A stretch of 64,000 bases of DNA, from positions 190,279 through 254,278 of the forward strand of contig NZ_JAUQYP010000002.1 in NCBI RefSeq assembly GCF_030586465.1, read 5' to 3'. The stretch is from Actinotalea lenta (GTDB taxonomy: Bacteria; Actinomycetota; Actinomycetes; Actinomycetales; Cellulomonadaceae). The position numbers and the translations under genes are program-made. This document shows positions 34,621-43,607 of this stretch, one piece after another (position 1 is the first letter of the stretch; every line of letters begins with the position of its first letter). Under the pieces are notes generated by a model. The model did no database searches. It saw only the letters and a program-made list of their open reading frames with translations, and was not told the DNA's origin.

Positions 34621-35766
34621 ATGATGCAGTTCGGGGTCTTCACCGTCGGCGACGTCACGCCGGACCCGACCACCGGCCGCACCCCCACCGAGGGCGAGCG
34701 GATCGCGGCGATGGTCGCGATCGCGAAGGCCGCCGAGGACGCCGGGCTCGACGTGTTCGCCACCGGCGAGCACCACAACCCGCCGTTCGTGCCGTCCTCA
34801 CCCACGACGTTGCTCGGCTACATCGCCGCGCAGACCACGCGCCTGCAGCTGTCCACCGCGACCACGCTGATCACCACCAACGACCCGGTGAAGATCGCCG
34901 AGGACTACGCGATGCTGCAGCACCTGGCCGGCGGCCGCGTCGACCTCATGCTCGGCCGGGGCAACACCGGCCCCGTCTACCCGTGGTTCGGCAAGGACAT
35001 CCGCGACGGCGTCGCGCTCGCCGTGGAGAACTATGCCCTGCTGCGCCGGCTGTGGCGCGAGGACGTGGTGGACTGGTCCGGCACGCACCGCACCCCGCTG
35101 CAGTCCTTCACCTCGACCCCGCGGCCGCTGGACGGCGTGCCGCCGTTCGTGTGGCACGGCTCGATCCGCACCCCGCAGATCGCCGAGCAGGCGGCGTACT
35201 ACGGCGACGGCTTCTTCCACAACAACATCTTCTGGCCGATGGAGCACACCGCAGCGATGGTCGACCTGTACCGACGCCGCTGGGAGCACCACGGCCACGG
35301 CCCGGCCGACACCGCGATCGTCGGCCTGGGCGGCCAGGTGTTCATGCGGCCCCGCTCGCAGGACGCCGTCGCGGAGTTCCGCCCGTACTTCGACGTGGCT
35401 CCCGTGTACGGCCACGGCCCGTCGCTCGAGGAGTTCATGGCGACCACGCCTCTGACGGTGGGCAGCCCGCAGCAGGTGATCGACCGGTACGCCGCGATGC
35501 GGGACGACGTCGGCGACTACCAGCGTCAGCTGTTCCTCATGGACCACGCGGGCCTCCCGCTCGAGGTGGTCCTCGAGCAGATCGCGATCCTGGGCGAGGA
35601 GGTCGTGCCGGTGCTGCGGCATGAGCTGGCGGTCGGCCGCCCGGCGCACGTGCCCGACGCGCCCACGCACGCGTCGCTCGTCGCCGCGGCGGGCGGCGCC
35701 CACGACGGCACCGTCTACGCCCCCGCGGACGACGTCACGGGCGCGAGCCCCGAGCCGGTGCGATGA
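34621..35766 (+). CDS. LLM-class flavin-dependent monooxygenase (CE1758-like)
   Basis: A 381-residue luciferase-like barrel enzyme using reduced flavin. Markers: MMQFGVFTVGDV, GLDVFATGEHHNPPFVPSSPTTLLGYIAAQT, HLAGGRVDLMLGRGNTGPVYPWFGKD and WHGSIRTPQIAEQAAYYGDGFFHNNIFWP. The ATG at 34621 follows AGAGGAG. Its stop overlaps the start of an FMN reductase gene, the two-component arrangement of the CE1758/CE1759 pair of corynebacteria, so the reductase probably supplies FMNH2. Substrate unknown. Confidence 0.9.
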   Translation: MMQFGVFTVGDVTPDPTTGRTPTEGERIAAMVAIAKAAEDAGLDVFATGEHHNPPFVPSSPTTLLGYIAAQTTRLQLSTATTLITTNDPVKIAEDYAMLQHLAGGRVDLMLGRGNTGPVYPWFGKDIRDGVALAVENYALLRRLWREDVVDWSGTHRTPLQSFTSTPRPLDGVPPFVWHGSIRTPQIAEQAAYYGDGFFHNNIFWPMEHTAAMVDLYRRRWEHHGHGPADTAIVGLGGQVFMRPRSQDAVAEFRPYFDVAPVYGHGPSLEEFMATTPLTVGSPQQVIDRYAAMRDDVGDYQRQLFLMDHAGLPLEVVLEQIAILGEEVVPVLRHELAVGRPAHVPDAPTHASLVAAAGGAHDGTVYAPADDVTGASPEPVR

Positions 35767-36389
35767 CGGCCTCGTCCGCGCCGCGTCGGCTGGTGGTGAT
35801 CTCCGCCGGCCTGCGCCAGCCGTCGTCGACCCGGCTCCTGGCGGACCGGTTGCGCGATGCCGTGGGCACGGCCGCAGCGGCCCGGGACCTTGCCCTCGAG
35901 GCGAGCACCGTCGAGCTGCGCGAGCACGCCCGCGACCTGACGGGCATGCTCCTGACCGGCGCCCCGACGCCGGCCCTGGACGCCTTCCTGTCCCAGGTCG
36001 CCGGCGCCGACGCGGTGGTGCTGGTCACGCCGATCTACTCCGGCGCGTACACCGGGATGGTCAAGGATCTGGTGGACCTGCTCCCGGCGGAGGCGCTGGC
36101 GGGTGTGCCCGTGCTCATCGGAGGCACGGGCGGCACGGCCCGGCACGCCCTGGCCCTGGACCACACCCTGCGCCCGCTGCTGGGCCACGTCCGAGCCGTG
36201 GTGGCCCCCAGCGCGGTGTTCGCCGCCACCGAGGACTTCGGGGGTGCGGGGGAGGGCGCGCAGTCGTTGGCCCGGCGCGTGGACCGCGCCGCGCGCGAGC
36301 TCGTGGAGCTCGTCGCCGGCCGGCCGCCGCGGGCGGTGCACGACCCGTTCGACGTCTCCGGCTTCACGGACCTGCTCGGCGACGCCTGA
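35763..36389 (+). CDS. NADPH-dependent FMN reductase (CE1759-like)
   Basis: A 208-residue flavodoxin-like reductase starting in an ATGA overlap with the monooxygenase gene. LVVISAGLRQPSSTRLLADRL binds the FMN phosphate and VVLVTPIYSGAYTGMVKDLVDLL is the second flavin loop; VLIGGTGGTARHALALDHTLRPLL follows as in the LLM-partnered reductases. It probably reduces FMN for its neighbour. Confidence 0.9.
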   Translation: MTASSAPRRLVVISAGLRQPSSTRLLADRLRDAVGTAAAARDLALEASTVELREHARDLTGMLLTGAPTPALDAFLSQVAGADAVVLVTPIYSGAYTGMVKDLVDLLPAEALAGVPVLIGGTGGTARHALALDHTLRPLLGHVRAVVAPSAVFAATEDFGGAGEGAQSLARRVDRAARELVELVAGRPPRAVHDPFDVSGFTDLLGDA

Positions 36390-36410
36390 CGCCGCGGTGC
36401 GGCGGCGTGC

Positions 36411-38264
36411 TCAGGGCAGCGCGACGGTGCTGCAGTCCAGCGGTTCCGTGCTCGTGGTCAGGGGTCGGATGGTGGGGGTGACGTCGGTGGTCACGGGCTT
36501 GTCCCCGGGGGTGCCCATGAGCATGTCGACGCTGAGCGTGCCGGTGGCCCCCGGTGGCACCCGCACCCAGACGGTCGCGACGGGGTGCCCCGTGTCGTTG
36601 CCCACCGGGACGTCCTGCGCGGTTCCGTCGACCGTGGCCGACAGCAGCGTCGCGCCCTTCGGCAGGTAGACGTACACCATGTACTGAAGCTCGCCCTTGG
36701 CCAGGCCGAGCAGCTTCCACCCGCCGGCGACCGAGGGGCTCAGGCCGGGGACGTCGGCCGGCTTGAGCGTGTTGGTCAGGTTCATGGTGACGCGGTGCAC
36801 CTCGCGGCCGTCCGCGGTGCACGACCCGGTGGCGACCGCCGGCTTGAGGTAGTAGTCGAGCTTGGACCAGGAGTGGTTCTTCAGGTAGAGACCGACGACG
36901 TCCGCGTCCTTGGTGGACTCGGGCACGCCCCGTGCGGCGAACGGGGTGTCGGCGATCGCGGCCTGCACGGCCGGGTCGGGGAACCAGACGCTGAGGTGGC
37001 GCTGGTCGGCGGCCGCTCCCATGGCGTCGAACAGCGTGACCGGGTCGACGTCCCCGGAGGTCAGCTTGGCGAACGTCGCGTTCACGGTGTCCGCGTACAC
37101 GGCGTTCTGGGCGGCGTTGTCCTTGCGGTAGTCCCCGGAGTCGTAGCGCTGGTACACGTCGTGCAGGAGGAACGTCTCGACGTTCTTGGCGGTGACGGTG
37201 TCCCCGGTGGGGATCGAGACGGGGCCGACCGCCTGGAGCAGCAGGCTCAGCGCACCGCCGTCCATGGAGATCACGCCGTCGATCGTCTCGCCGAAGGTCT
37301 GCTGCCACTCCGCCTGGACGATCTTCGCGGCCGTGACCGCGTCGGGCCGGATGGTGGCGTTGGCGATGAAGATGCCGAGGAAGCCCCGGTAGATGGAGCT
37401 CACGCCGGCGGGCAGGTCGATGATGGGCGAGCCGTGCGTGCGGAAGGCGCCTCCCGACGCCGGCACGATCCGGCCGAACTCGATCCTGCCGTGGTCGACG
37501 CTGATCTCGGCGAAGGACAGCGCGGTACCGCCCAGGGCGCGCAGCTCCGCGTTGTTGAGGAACATCACGACGTAGGTGCGCTTGCCGTCCGCGCCGAGGA
37601 CCGTCGGGAGCTGCTGGACGATCGGGCTGACCTTCTCCAGGGACGCGGTGGCGGTGTCGAGCAGGTCGCTCAGCGTGGTCTTGGCGTCGACCAGCTGGCG
37701 CAGCGTGCCGTCGGTGGAGATGTCCGCGAGGCGTGCCTGCAGGGCGGCGAGCTGGTCGGCGGTCGTCGGCACGAGCGTGGCGGCGCTCTCGATCGGCCCG
37801 AGCGGGATCGCGCCGTTCTGGGGCGCCAGCGACGCGGGCGTGAGCCGGTCGCCGAGCTCGGCCAGCGGCTGGGCCGCGGTCATCGTGTCGTCGACCACGG
37901 CCGTGAGCTCGCGCATGGCCCGCAGGTTCGGCCCGAGCTTCGGGACGTGCTCGGCGATGCTCCACAGCGAGCCGGTGGTGAGGTCACGGGCCTTGGTCGT
38001 GTGCGCCTGGACCTGGGAGAAGGTGTCGCGGAGGCCCGACAGCTCGCCCGCGGACACCCGGTCCTTGACGGTGCTGATCTCCTTCTGGGCCTGCTCGAGC
38101 TCACCCTTGGCGGACCACGCGCGGGTGCCCACCCAGGCGCCGGCGGCGAGCACCGCCACGACGATCAGCGCAAGGAGGGAGCCCACGACCCATCGGCGGG
38201 TGCGTCGCGGGCGGCGGTCATCGCGGGCAGGACCGGGCCGACGGCTCGCTCGACGGTCGGCCAT
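36411..38264 (-). CDS. DUF4012 membrane-anchored protein (copy 1)
   Basis: A 617-residue protein with a basic cytoplasmic N-terminus, one TM anchor (residues ~25-50, WVVGSLLALIVVAVLAAGAWVG) and a large exported region. A helical part (KGELEQAQKEISTVKDRV...) is followed by the DUF4012 core (TYVVMFLNNAELRALGGTALSFAEISVDHG; GVISMDGGALSLLLQAVGPV; VYADTVNATFAKLTSG). It ends with a beta-rich domain. DUF4012 genes commonly flank actinobacterial polysaccharide loci; the function is unknown, though LytR-like attachment roles have been suggested by context. Paralogous to the next gene along nearly the whole length. Confidence 0.9.
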   Translation of the reverse strand: MADRRASRRPGPARDDRRPRRTRRWVVGSLLALIVVAVLAAGAWVGTRAWSAKGELEQAQKEISTVKDRVSAGELSGLRDTFSQVQAHTTKARDLTTGSLWSIAEHVPKLGPNLRAMRELTAVVDDTMTAAQPLAELGDRLTPASLAPQNGAIPLGPIESAATLVPTTADQLAALQARLADISTDGTLRQLVDAKTTLSDLLDTATASLEKVSPIVQQLPTVLGADGKRTYVVMFLNNAELRALGGTALSFAEISVDHGRIEFGRIVPASGGAFRTHGSPIIDLPAGVSSIYRGFLGIFIANATIRPDAVTAAKIVQAEWQQTFGETIDGVISMDGGALSLLLQAVGPVSIPTGDTVTAKNVETFLLHDVYQRYDSGDYRKDNAAQNAVYADTVNATFAKLTSGDVDPVTLFDAMGAAADQRHLSVWFPDPAVQAAIADTPFAARGVPESTKDADVVGLYLKNHSWSKLDYYLKPAVATGSCTADGREVHRVTMNLTNTLKPADVPGLSPSVAGGWKLLGLAKGELQYMVYVYLPKGATLLSATVDGTAQDVPVGNDTGHPVATVWVRVPPGATGTLSVDMLMGTPGDKPVTTDVTPTIRPLTTSTEPLDCSTVALP

Positions 38265-38311
38265 CCTGCTCCTCAGCCCCGGGCCGCGGTCGGGGGTCCG
38301 CGGGCCCCGTG

Positions 38312-38317
38312 AGTATA
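38312..38317 (-). promoter_or_regulatory. -10 element of DUF4012 copy 1
   Basis: The minus strand reads GCC-TATACT-CAC about 48 bp before the start codon; the other DUF4012 gene has the identical CGCCTATACTCAC at the same distance, in otherwise diverged flanks. The -35 region is not obvious. Confidence 0.5.
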
Positions 38318-38384
38318 GGCGGGGGCGCTGGCAGCGGGCCGGGTGAAAGTCGGCGGCCGGACGCGGGCCGCCGCGGCGGCGGGC

Positions 38385-40286
38385 TCAGGGCAGCGTGACG
38401 GTGCTGCAGTCCAGCTGCTCGGTGCTGGTGGTCAGGGGCTGGATGGTGGGCGTGACGTCGGTGGTGACGGGCTTGTCGCCGGGGTTGGCCATGAGCATGT
38501 CCACGCTGACGGTGCTGGTCGCACCGGGTGGGACCTTGACCCAGATCGCCTTGACGTCGTGGCCGCCGTCATGGCCCACGAGAAGGTCCTGTTGCGTCTC
38601 GTTCGACCTGCCCGACAGCAGCGTGGCGCCCTTCGGCAGGTAGAAGTACACGACGTACTGCTGCTCGCCCTTGGTCAGGCCCAGCCGTTCCCACCCTCCG
38701 ACGATCGACGGGCTCAGGCCGGGCGCCTCGGCGGGCTTGAGGGTGTTGGTCAGGCTCAGGGTCACGCGGTGCACCTCACGGCCGTCCGCCGTGCAGGCCG
38801 CGGTGGCCGTGGTGATCGCGGGCTTGAGGTAGTAGTCGAGTTTCGACCACGACGCGTTCTTGAGGTAGACGCCGACGACGTCCGCGCTGCTGGTGGAGGT
38901 GGGCAGGCCGCGGGCCGCGAACGGGGTGTCCGCGATGGCGGACTCCTCCTGGTCGTTCGGGAACCAGACGCTGAAGCGGTGCTGCTTCGCCGCAGTGCTC
39001 ATCGCGTCGACCAGGGTGATCGGGTCGAAGCTCCCGGAGGTGAGCTTGGCGAACGTCGCCGAGACGGTGTCGGCGTAGACCTTGTTCTGGGCGGCGTTGT
39101 CCACCGCCGAGATGCCGGTGTTGTACCGCTGGTAGACCTCGTTGAGCAGGAGCTTCTGGACGTTGTCCGCGCTCACGACGTCGCCGGTCGAGATCTTCAC
39201 GGGCCCGACCGCCTGGAGCAGCAGGCTCAGCGCCCCGCCGTCCATGGAGATCACACCGTCGACCGGTGTGCCGTACTTGGCCTGCCACTCCGCGTCGACG
39301 ATCTTCGCCGCGGTGACGGCGTCGGGCCGCACGGTGGCGTTGGCGATGAACTGGCCGAGCGTGCCCGAGTAGATCGACTCGACGTCGTCCGGGAGAGGGA
39401 TCACCGGCGTCTTGCGGATCGGGAAGTTGCCGTTGCCGGCCGGCACCGTCCGCTTGAACTCGATCGCGCCGTGGTCGACGCTGATCTCGGCGAAGGACAG
39501 CGCGGTCCCGCCCAGGGCGCGCAGCTCGGCGCTGTTGAGGAACATCACCACGTAGGTGCGCGGGCCGTTCGCGCCCAGGAGGGCCGGCAGCTGCTGGACG
39601 ATCGGTGTGGCCTGCTCGAGCGCGGACGTCGCGGTGTCGAGAAGGTCGACGAGCGTGGTCTTGGCGGCGTGGACCTGGGAGAGTGTTCCGGCCGTCGAGA
39701 CGTCCGCGAGCCGCGCCTGGATGGCGGCGAAGTCGGTTGCGGCGGCGGGGACCGCGGTGGCGGCGGTCTCGAACGGTGCGAGCGGGATCGCGCCGTCCTT
39801 GGGGGTCAACGAGGCGGGCGTGAGCTGGTTGCCGAGGTCGGCCAGCGGTTGGGCCGCCGTCATGGTGTCGTCCACCACGGCGGTGAGCTGGCGGAGCGCA
39901 CGCAGGTTGGGCCCCAGCACGGGGACGTGCTCCGTCAGGCTCCACAGCGGATCCTCGGTCAGCCCGCGGGCCTTGGCGGTGTGCACCTGGACCGCGGCGA
40001 AGGTGTCCCGAAGCCCGCCGTACTCCCCGGCGGTCAGCCGGTCCTTGACGCTGGTGACCATGGCTTGGGCTTGCTCGAGCTCACCCTTGGCGAACCAGGC
40101 CCGGGCTCCCACCCAGGTGGCGGCGAACAGGGCACCGCCGACCAGTGCCAGCGCCAGGAGGTAGCCGACGGGTCGCTTGTTGCTTCGCGGCTTGGCGCGA
40201 AGCGGGCGGTAGTGCGCGGGTTCGGCGGTCGTTCGCGGCCGAGCGTGGGCGGGCTGGGATGGTGCGCTCGGTCGAGAGTGCGCCAT
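38385..40286 (-). CDS. DUF4012 membrane-anchored protein (copy 2)
   Basis: A 633-residue paralog of the neighbouring DUF4012 protein, starting at ATG 40286 behind GAGGAGCAGG, the same ribosome-binding site as copy 1. N-terminal basic/Pro-rich segment, TM anchor (GYLLALALVGGALFAATWVGARAWF), helical stretch, DUF4012 core (TYVVMFLNSAELRALGGTALSFAEISVDHG; VISMDGGALSLLLQAVGPV) and C-terminal beta domain ending LDCSTVTLP. The two copies arose by tandem duplication. Expected to be exported and linked to the polysaccharide locus that begins downstream. Confidence 0.9.
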   Translation of the reverse strand: MAHSRPSAPSQPAHARPRTTAEPAHYRPLRAKPRSNKRPVGYLLALALVGGALFAATWVGARAWFAKGELEQAQAMVTSVKDRLTAGEYGGLRDTFAAVQVHTAKARGLTEDPLWSLTEHVPVLGPNLRALRQLTAVVDDTMTAAQPLADLGNQLTPASLTPKDGAIPLAPFETAATAVPAAATDFAAIQARLADVSTAGTLSQVHAAKTTLVDLLDTATSALEQATPIVQQLPALLGANGPRTYVVMFLNSAELRALGGTALSFAEISVDHGAIEFKRTVPAGNGNFPIRKTPVIPLPDDVESIYSGTLGQFIANATVRPDAVTAAKIVDAEWQAKYGTPVDGVISMDGGALSLLLQAVGPVKISTGDVVSADNVQKLLLNEVYQRYNTGISAVDNAAQNKVYADTVSATFAKLTSGSFDPITLVDAMSTAAKQHRFSVWFPNDQEESAIADTPFAARGLPTSTSSADVVGVYLKNASWSKLDYYLKPAITTATAACTADGREVHRVTLSLTNTLKPAEAPGLSPSIVGGWERLGLTKGEQQYVVYFYLPKGATLLSGRSNETQQDLLVGHDGGHDVKAIWVKVPPGATSTVSVDMLMANPGDKPVTTDVTPTIQPLTTSTEQLDCSTVTLP

Positions 40287-40335
40287 CCTGCTCCTCGTCC
40301 CCTCGCACGCTGCTGCGCCCGGCAGGCGCGTGGTG

Positions 40336-40341
40336 AGTATA
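40336..40341 (-). promoter_or_regulatory. -10 element of DUF4012 copy 2
   Basis: TATACT in the context CGCCTATACTCAC, identical to the element ahead of copy 1 and placed about 50 bp before the ATG at 40286. Confidence 0.5.
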
Positions 40342-40516
40342 GGCGGCGCTGCGAACCCATTCGGGTGATCGTGGGGCGGCGCGCGGATGGTCGGGCGACG
40401 CGCGAGCCACGGGGCCCACGCCGGGCCCCCACGTGCTCCACCGGTCCCGTCGGCGCGCCCGAGGCGCGTGCCATACTGCATGTCGCTGGGCCGTAGGAGC
40501 CGCAAGAGGGGGGCGA

Positions 40517-41122
40517 GTGACTGTTCACGAGGGCGCCGAGGTCGCTGCCGACGTCGCCCTGGGGCCCGGGGCCGTGGTGTGGCCGCTGGCCCAGGTGCGT
40601 GAGGGTGCCCGCCTTGGTGCCGGGTGCATCGTCGGCCGTGGAGCGTATGTGGGTACCGGCGTGACGATGGGCGACAACTGCAAGTTGCAGAACTACGCCC
40701 TGGTCTACGAGCCGGCCGTCCTCGAGGATGGGGTCTTCGTCGGGCCCGCCGCTGTGCTGACCAACGACTTCTACCCCCGCGCCATCACGCCCGACGGAAC
40801 GCTCAAGCGCGGCGCTGACTGGGAGGCCGTCGGCGTCACGGTCCGTCATGGCGCGTCGATCGGTGCGCGCGCGGTGTGCGTCGCCCCCGTCACCATCGGC
40901 CGGTGGGCGCTGGTCGCTGCGGGTTCGGTGGTGACCCGCGATGTTGCCGACTTCTCGTTGGTGGCGGGCTCCCCGGCCCGGCATGTCCGGTGGGTCGGCC
41001 GCGCCGGCGTACCCCTGGAGCAGGTTACGGACGGGACGTGGCAGTGCCCGGTCACCGGGGAGCAGTTCCAGGAGGCCGGGGGTCTCCTGGCGCAGCTGTC
41101 CGGCGGCGAGACCGGCGAGTGA
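40517..41122 (+). CDS. wbpD: WbpD-like UDP-sugar N-acetyltransferase (hexapeptide repeat)
   Basis: A 201-residue left-handed beta-helix acyltransferase. Repeating hexads (VTVHEGAEVAADVALGPGAVVWPLAQVREGARLGAGCIVGRG) and the loop PAAVLTNDFYPRAITPDGTLKRGADWEAVGVTVRHGASIGARAVCVAPVTIG match the WbpD/WlbB group that acetylates the 3-amino group of UDP-GlcNAc(3NH2)A. GTG 40517 behind AAGAGGGGGG. First of four genes (wbpD-A-E-B) for one nucleotide sugar. Confidence 0.88.
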   Translation: MTVHEGAEVAADVALGPGAVVWPLAQVREGARLGAGCIVGRGAYVGTGVTMGDNCKLQNYALVYEPAVLEDGVFVGPAAVLTNDFYPRAITPDGTLKRGADWEAVGVTVRHGASIGARAVCVAPVTIGRWALVAAGSVVTRDVADFSLVAGSPARHVRWVGRAGVPLEQVTDGTWQCPVTGEQFQEAGGLLAQLSGGETGE

Positions 41123-41173
41123 TGCCACGCACTCCCCTCCTGTGTGTGGCCTGATCTGATTCGGAGTGCAGAG

Positions 41174-42475
41174 TTGAGGATTACCGTCGTCGGACTCGGG
41201 AAGATCGGCCTGCCCCTGGCCGTCCAGTACGCGGGCCGTGGGCACACCGTCGTCGGGGCCGACGTCAACCCGGACACCGTCGCTTCGGTCAACGCGGGCC
41301 GCGAACCGTTTCCCGGGGAGGCTCACCTTCAGGAGCGTCTCGCGGACGCGGTTCGCGGCGGGCTCCTCACGGCCACGACGGACACGGCCGACGCCGTCGC
41401 CCAGAGCGACACCGTCGTCGTGGTGGTCCCGCTCTTCGTCAACGACCAGGACGCGCCCGACTTCGGGTGGATGGACTCGGCCACCAAGGACATCGCTCGC
41501 GGACTTCGCCCCGGGACACTCGTGATCTACGAGACCACGTTGCCGGTCGGCACGACCAGGACGCGCTGGAAGCCGATGCTGGAGAGCGGGTCCGGGCTCG
41601 CCGAAGGTGCCGACTTCCACCTCGTGTTCTCGCCCGAGCGGGTCCTCACCGGACGAGTGTTCGCGGACCTGCGGAAGTACCCGAAGCTCGTCGGTGGTCT
41701 CTCGCCGGAGGGCGCGGCGCGCGCCGTCCGCTTCTACGAGGCCGTGCTGGAGTTCGACGAGCGACCCGACCTGGAGCGGGGCAACGGCGTGTGGGACCTG
41801 GGGTCCGCCGAGGCGTCGGAGATGGCCAAGCTCGCGGAGACGACGTATCGAGACGTGAACATCGGGCTCGCCAACCAGTTCGCGGCCTTCGCCGCGACCC
41901 AGGGCATCGACGTCTACCAGGTCATCGACGCCAGCAACTCCCAGCCCTACAGCCACATCCATCGCCCGGGCATCGCCGTCGGCGGGCACTGCATCCCGGT
42001 GTACCCGCGCCTGTACCTGTGGAACGACCCGGCAGCGAGCGTCGTCCGTGCCGCCCGGGACGCGAACGCGGCCATGCCTTCCTACGCGGTGGGCCTTCTC
42101 AAGGCAGCCCACGGGGACCTGGCCGGGGCGCGCGTGGTGGTTCTCGGGGCCGCGTACCGCGGCGGCGTCAAGGAGACGGCGTTCTCCGGGGTGTTCCCGA
42201 CCGTCGCTGCGCTCCGCGCCGAGGGCGCGACGGTGACCGTGCACGACCCGATGTACACCGACGGCGAGCTTCGCGGGCTGGGCTTCGACCCGCACGAGCT
42301 CGGGACCGAGGTCGACCTCGCGATCGTGCAGGCGGATCACGCTGAGTACCGAGAGCTCTCCGCGGAGGACCTCCCCGGGCTGAGGGCGGCCCTGGACGGC
42401 CGGCGCGTGCTCGACCCGGATGCGTTCCCGGAGGCCACCGTCATCGTCATCGGAGACGGGTCCTCGCACCGCTAG
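41174..42475 (+). CDS. wbpA: UDP-N-acetylglucosamine 6-dehydrogenase (WbpA-like)
   Basis: A 433-residue nucleotide-sugar dehydrogenase oxidising C6 to the uronic acid with NAD+. N-terminal Rossmann motif ITVVGLGKIGLPLAVQYA, central FSPERVLTGR and EMAKLAETTYRDVNIGLANQFA, and catalytic cysteine in VGGHCIPVYP. The start is probably TTG 41174 (GGAG seven bases upstream); GTG 41144 is an alternative. Together with the neighbours it makes UDP-GlcNAc(3NAc)A. Confidence 0.9.
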   Translation: MRITVVGLGKIGLPLAVQYAGRGHTVVGADVNPDTVASVNAGREPFPGEAHLQERLADAVRGGLLTATTDTADAVAQSDTVVVVVPLFVNDQDAPDFGWMDSATKDIARGLRPGTLVIYETTLPVGTTRTRWKPMLESGSGLAEGADFHLVFSPERVLTGRVFADLRKYPKLVGGLSPEGAARAVRFYEAVLEFDERPDLERGNGVWDLGSAEASEMAKLAETTYRDVNIGLANQFAAFAATQGIDVYQVIDASNSQPYSHIHRPGIAVGGHCIPVYPRLYLWNDPAASVVRAARDANAAMPSYAVGLLKAAHGDLAGARVVVLGAAYRGGVKETAFSGVFPTVAALRAEGATVTVHDPMYTDGELRGLGFDPHELGTEVDLAIVQADHAEYRELSAEDLPGLRAALDGRRVLDPDAFPEATVIVIGDGSSHR

Positions 42476-42516
42476 CGAATCCCCACCCAGGCATACACAG
42501 TTAGGGGCTTTTTGTC

Positions 42517-43605
42517 ATGACCGAGTTCATTCCGCCTGCACGGCCGCTGATCGGCGAGGAGGAGCGCGCCGCGGTCGACCGTGTCCTTCGGTCGGGAATG
42601 CTTGCCCAGGGCCCGGAGGTGAAGGCGTTCGAGGAGGAGTTCTCAGCCCACTTCGGTCTGGGTCGCAGCTGCGTCGCCGTCAACTCGGGGACGTCCGGCC
42701 TGCACCTTGGCCTGCTCTCCTCGGGCGTCGGGCCGGGCGACGAGGTCATCGTGCCGTCGTTCACCTTCGCGGCGACGGCGAACTCGGTGGCACTGACCGG
42801 CGCCACGCCGGTGTTTGCCGACATCAACGCTGACGACTTCTGCCTCTCGCCGGCCGCGGTGGAGGCGGCGATCACGGAGCGGACGGTCGGCATCATGCCG
42901 GTCCACCTCTACGGGCATCCCGCGGACATGCGCTCGCTCGGTGCGCTCGCCGAGCGGCACGAGCTCCAGATCTTCGAGGATGCTGCTCAGGCGCACGGTG
43001 CCTCGCTCGGAGGAACTCCGGTCGGTTCCTTCGGTTCGTTCGGCGTGTTCTCCCTCTACCCCACCAAGAACATGACCTCGGGAGAGGGCGGCATGGTGTC
43101 GGTGGCGACCCCCGAGATCGAACGGAAGCTGCGGCTCTACCGCAACCAGGGCATGGAGCAGCAGTACAAGAACGAGGTCGTCGGCTTCAACAACCGGATG
43201 ACGGACATCCACGCGGCGATCGGTCGCGTCCAGCTGACCAAGGTCGACGCCTGGACGCGGCAACGCCAGGAGAACGCCGCGTTCCTCAGCGCGAACCTCG
43301 AAGGTGTGACGCCGCCGCCCGTGGCTCCCGGTGCCGTGCACGTCTACCACCAGTACACGATCCGCGTTCCCCAGGACCGGGACGGCCTCGCGAAGGCTCT
43401 CCGCGACGAGTACAGCATCGGCTCCGGCATGTTCTACCCGGTTCCCAACCACCAGCTTGCGCCGTTCGCCGTCGACGTCGACCTGCCAGAGACCACCAGG
43501 GCCGCCGCCGAGTGCCTGTCGCTGCCGGTGCATCCTTCGCTGAGTCGGGACGACCTCGAGCGCATCGTGACAGCGGTGAACACGCTCGCGAAGGCGGGTG
43601 CGTGA
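42517..43605 (+). CDS. wbpE: DegT/DnrJ/EryC1 aminotransferase (WbpE-like)
   Basis: A 362-residue PLP-dependent sugar aminotransferase. The Schiff-base lysine lies in FSLYPTKNMTSGEGGMVS; PLP-binding NSGTSGLHLGLL and FEDAAQAHGA are present, as is MTDIHAAIGRVQL. It transaminates the 3-keto intermediate formed by the oxidoreductase encoded next. The short AT-rich leader TTAGGGGCTTTTTGTC before the ATG is unlike the local GC-rich sequence. Confidence 0.92.
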   Translation: MTEFIPPARPLIGEEERAAVDRVLRSGMLAQGPEVKAFEEEFSAHFGLGRSCVAVNSGTSGLHLGLLSSGVGPGDEVIVPSFTFAATANSVALTGATPVFADINADDFCLSPAAVEAAITERTVGIMPVHLYGHPADMRSLGALAERHELQIFEDAAQAHGASLGGTPVGSFGSFGVFSLYPTKNMTSGEGGMVSVATPEIERKLRLYRNQGMEQQYKNEVVGFNNRMTDIHAAIGRVQLTKVDAWTRQRQENAAFLSANLEGVTPPPVAPGAVHVYHQYTIRVPQDRDGLAKALRDEYSIGSGMFYPVPNHQLAPFAVDVDLPETTRAAAECLSLPVHPSLSRDDLERIVTAVNTLAKAGA

Positions 43606-43607
43606 CG

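Noticed and set aside
42476-42516. Rho-independent terminator before the aminotransferase gene (CCCC...GGGG then TTTTT)
   Set aside because: The possible stem is only four base pairs with a long loop and the GGGG serves as the ribosome-binding site of the next gene.
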